A DNA stretch of 64,000 bases. Source: CAWAPS01 sp963783945. Lineage in GTDB: Bacteria; Actinomycetota; Acidimicrobiia; Acidimicrobiales; Palsa-688. The stretch's first letter is position 1. Each line of letters opens with the position of its first letter. Shown piece after piece: positions 63,836 through 64,000 of this stretch. The notes beneath the pieces were generated by a model. It made no database searches. It had not been told where the DNA came from and worked only from the letters and a program-made list of their open reading frames with translations. Location: assembly GCA_963783945.1 (NCBI GenBank), contig CAWAPS010000007.1, positions 434,001 to 498,000 of the forward strand. The letters run 5' to 3'. A program made the translations under genes and the position numbers.

Positions 63836-64000
63836 TCGGCTGGCGGAAATGGACGCCGCCGCTGCCCGCAGCGCAGCCAACTCGACGGACTGGGCCCGTT
63901 GGCCGGGTTGAGCCGCCACGGCCGGGACCAGCGACGGTTGCTCCACGACAGGTTCGAGGGCGACAGGAGTCGGGCTGCGGCCGCCCGAGACCGCTGCCAG
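63762..64000 (+). pseudogene. Out-of-frame C-terminal part of the relaxase, cut by window edge
   Basis: After the frame break the neighbouring frame reads VPGRPANVQEALAVATDEMS, SARSRLAEMDAAAARSAANS, then after another shift near 63895 LAGLSRHGRDQRRLLHDRFE. These are the helical C-terminal sequences expected of TraA-type relaxases. The gene and the element continue beyond 64000. Confidence 0.5.

Noticed and set aside
55684..64000. Second copy of the tRNA-Gly 3' end (right attachment site)
   Set aside because: I did not find a repeat of the T-arm and acceptor sequence after the tRNA gene within this window.

Overview
The window is high-GC DNA with dense gene packing, frequent GTG starts and many 1-4 base gene overlaps. 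The gene content (PimB-type mannosyltransferase beside a SRPBCC protein, ROK glucokinase and PlsC acyltransferase; B12-dependent ribonucleotide reductase; an MftD homologue; oligoribonuclease; MobF/TraA-type relaxase) points to the Actinomycetota. A soil-type lineage such as Acidimicrobiia is my inference; no rRNA gene is present to settle it.

Layout. 1-10.9 kb is a mostly rightward housekeeping block: stand-alone AsnC-type ligand domain, NYN nuclease-like protein, QueG, GT4 mannosyltransferase, SRPBCC, TrmH-type methyltransferase, SDR, glucokinase, AlaC-type aminotransferase, PlsC and an ACT-domain protein. 10.9-15.2 kb runs leftward: secreted berberine-bridge-type flavoenzyme, Gfo/Idh/MocA oxidoreductase, glycerol kinase. 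15.2-18.6 kb holds nrdJ with a clear promoter and NrdR-box-like palindromes. 19-20.3 kb is an isolated, frameshifted mftD-like gene preceded by a nested palindrome. 20.5-21.8 kb encodes what reads as one polypeptide joining adenylate kinase to inorganic pyrophosphatase. 22-33.7 kb carries membrane proteins, a GH63/GlgX carbohydrate operon, a ClC channel and small membrane proteins. 33.9-37.7 kb is a dehydrogenase module (SDR, GMC flavoprotein, NDH-2). 37.7-42.7 kb runs leftward and looks like copper/cytochrome-oxidase assembly (membrane-Sco1 fusion, lipoprotein, CtaG) plus a K+ channel. 42.9-47.6 kb is a type IV pilin-like cluster facing a PilZ protein. 47.7-55.6 kb returns to housekeeping: prolyl oligopeptidase, VOC, biotin carrier plus carboxyltransferase, MsrB, Orn, Dut, Fpg/Nei.

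At 55.6 kb a tRNA-Gly(GCC) gene is followed at once by an integrated element that runs past the right edge. It has an integrase preceded by a small protein that joins an integrase-like arm-binding domain to a ribbon-helix-helix; an orphan antitoxin; an XRE regulator divergent from an excisionase-like HTH gene; and a MobF relaxase split into a 5' and a 3' piece with a broken methyltransferase between them. The element is visibly decaying.

Caution: single-base frame breaks also occur in otherwise well-conserved genes (19467, 34211, about 45361, about 50553). They may be real mutations or uncorrected consensus errors, and should be checked before any of these genes is called dead.
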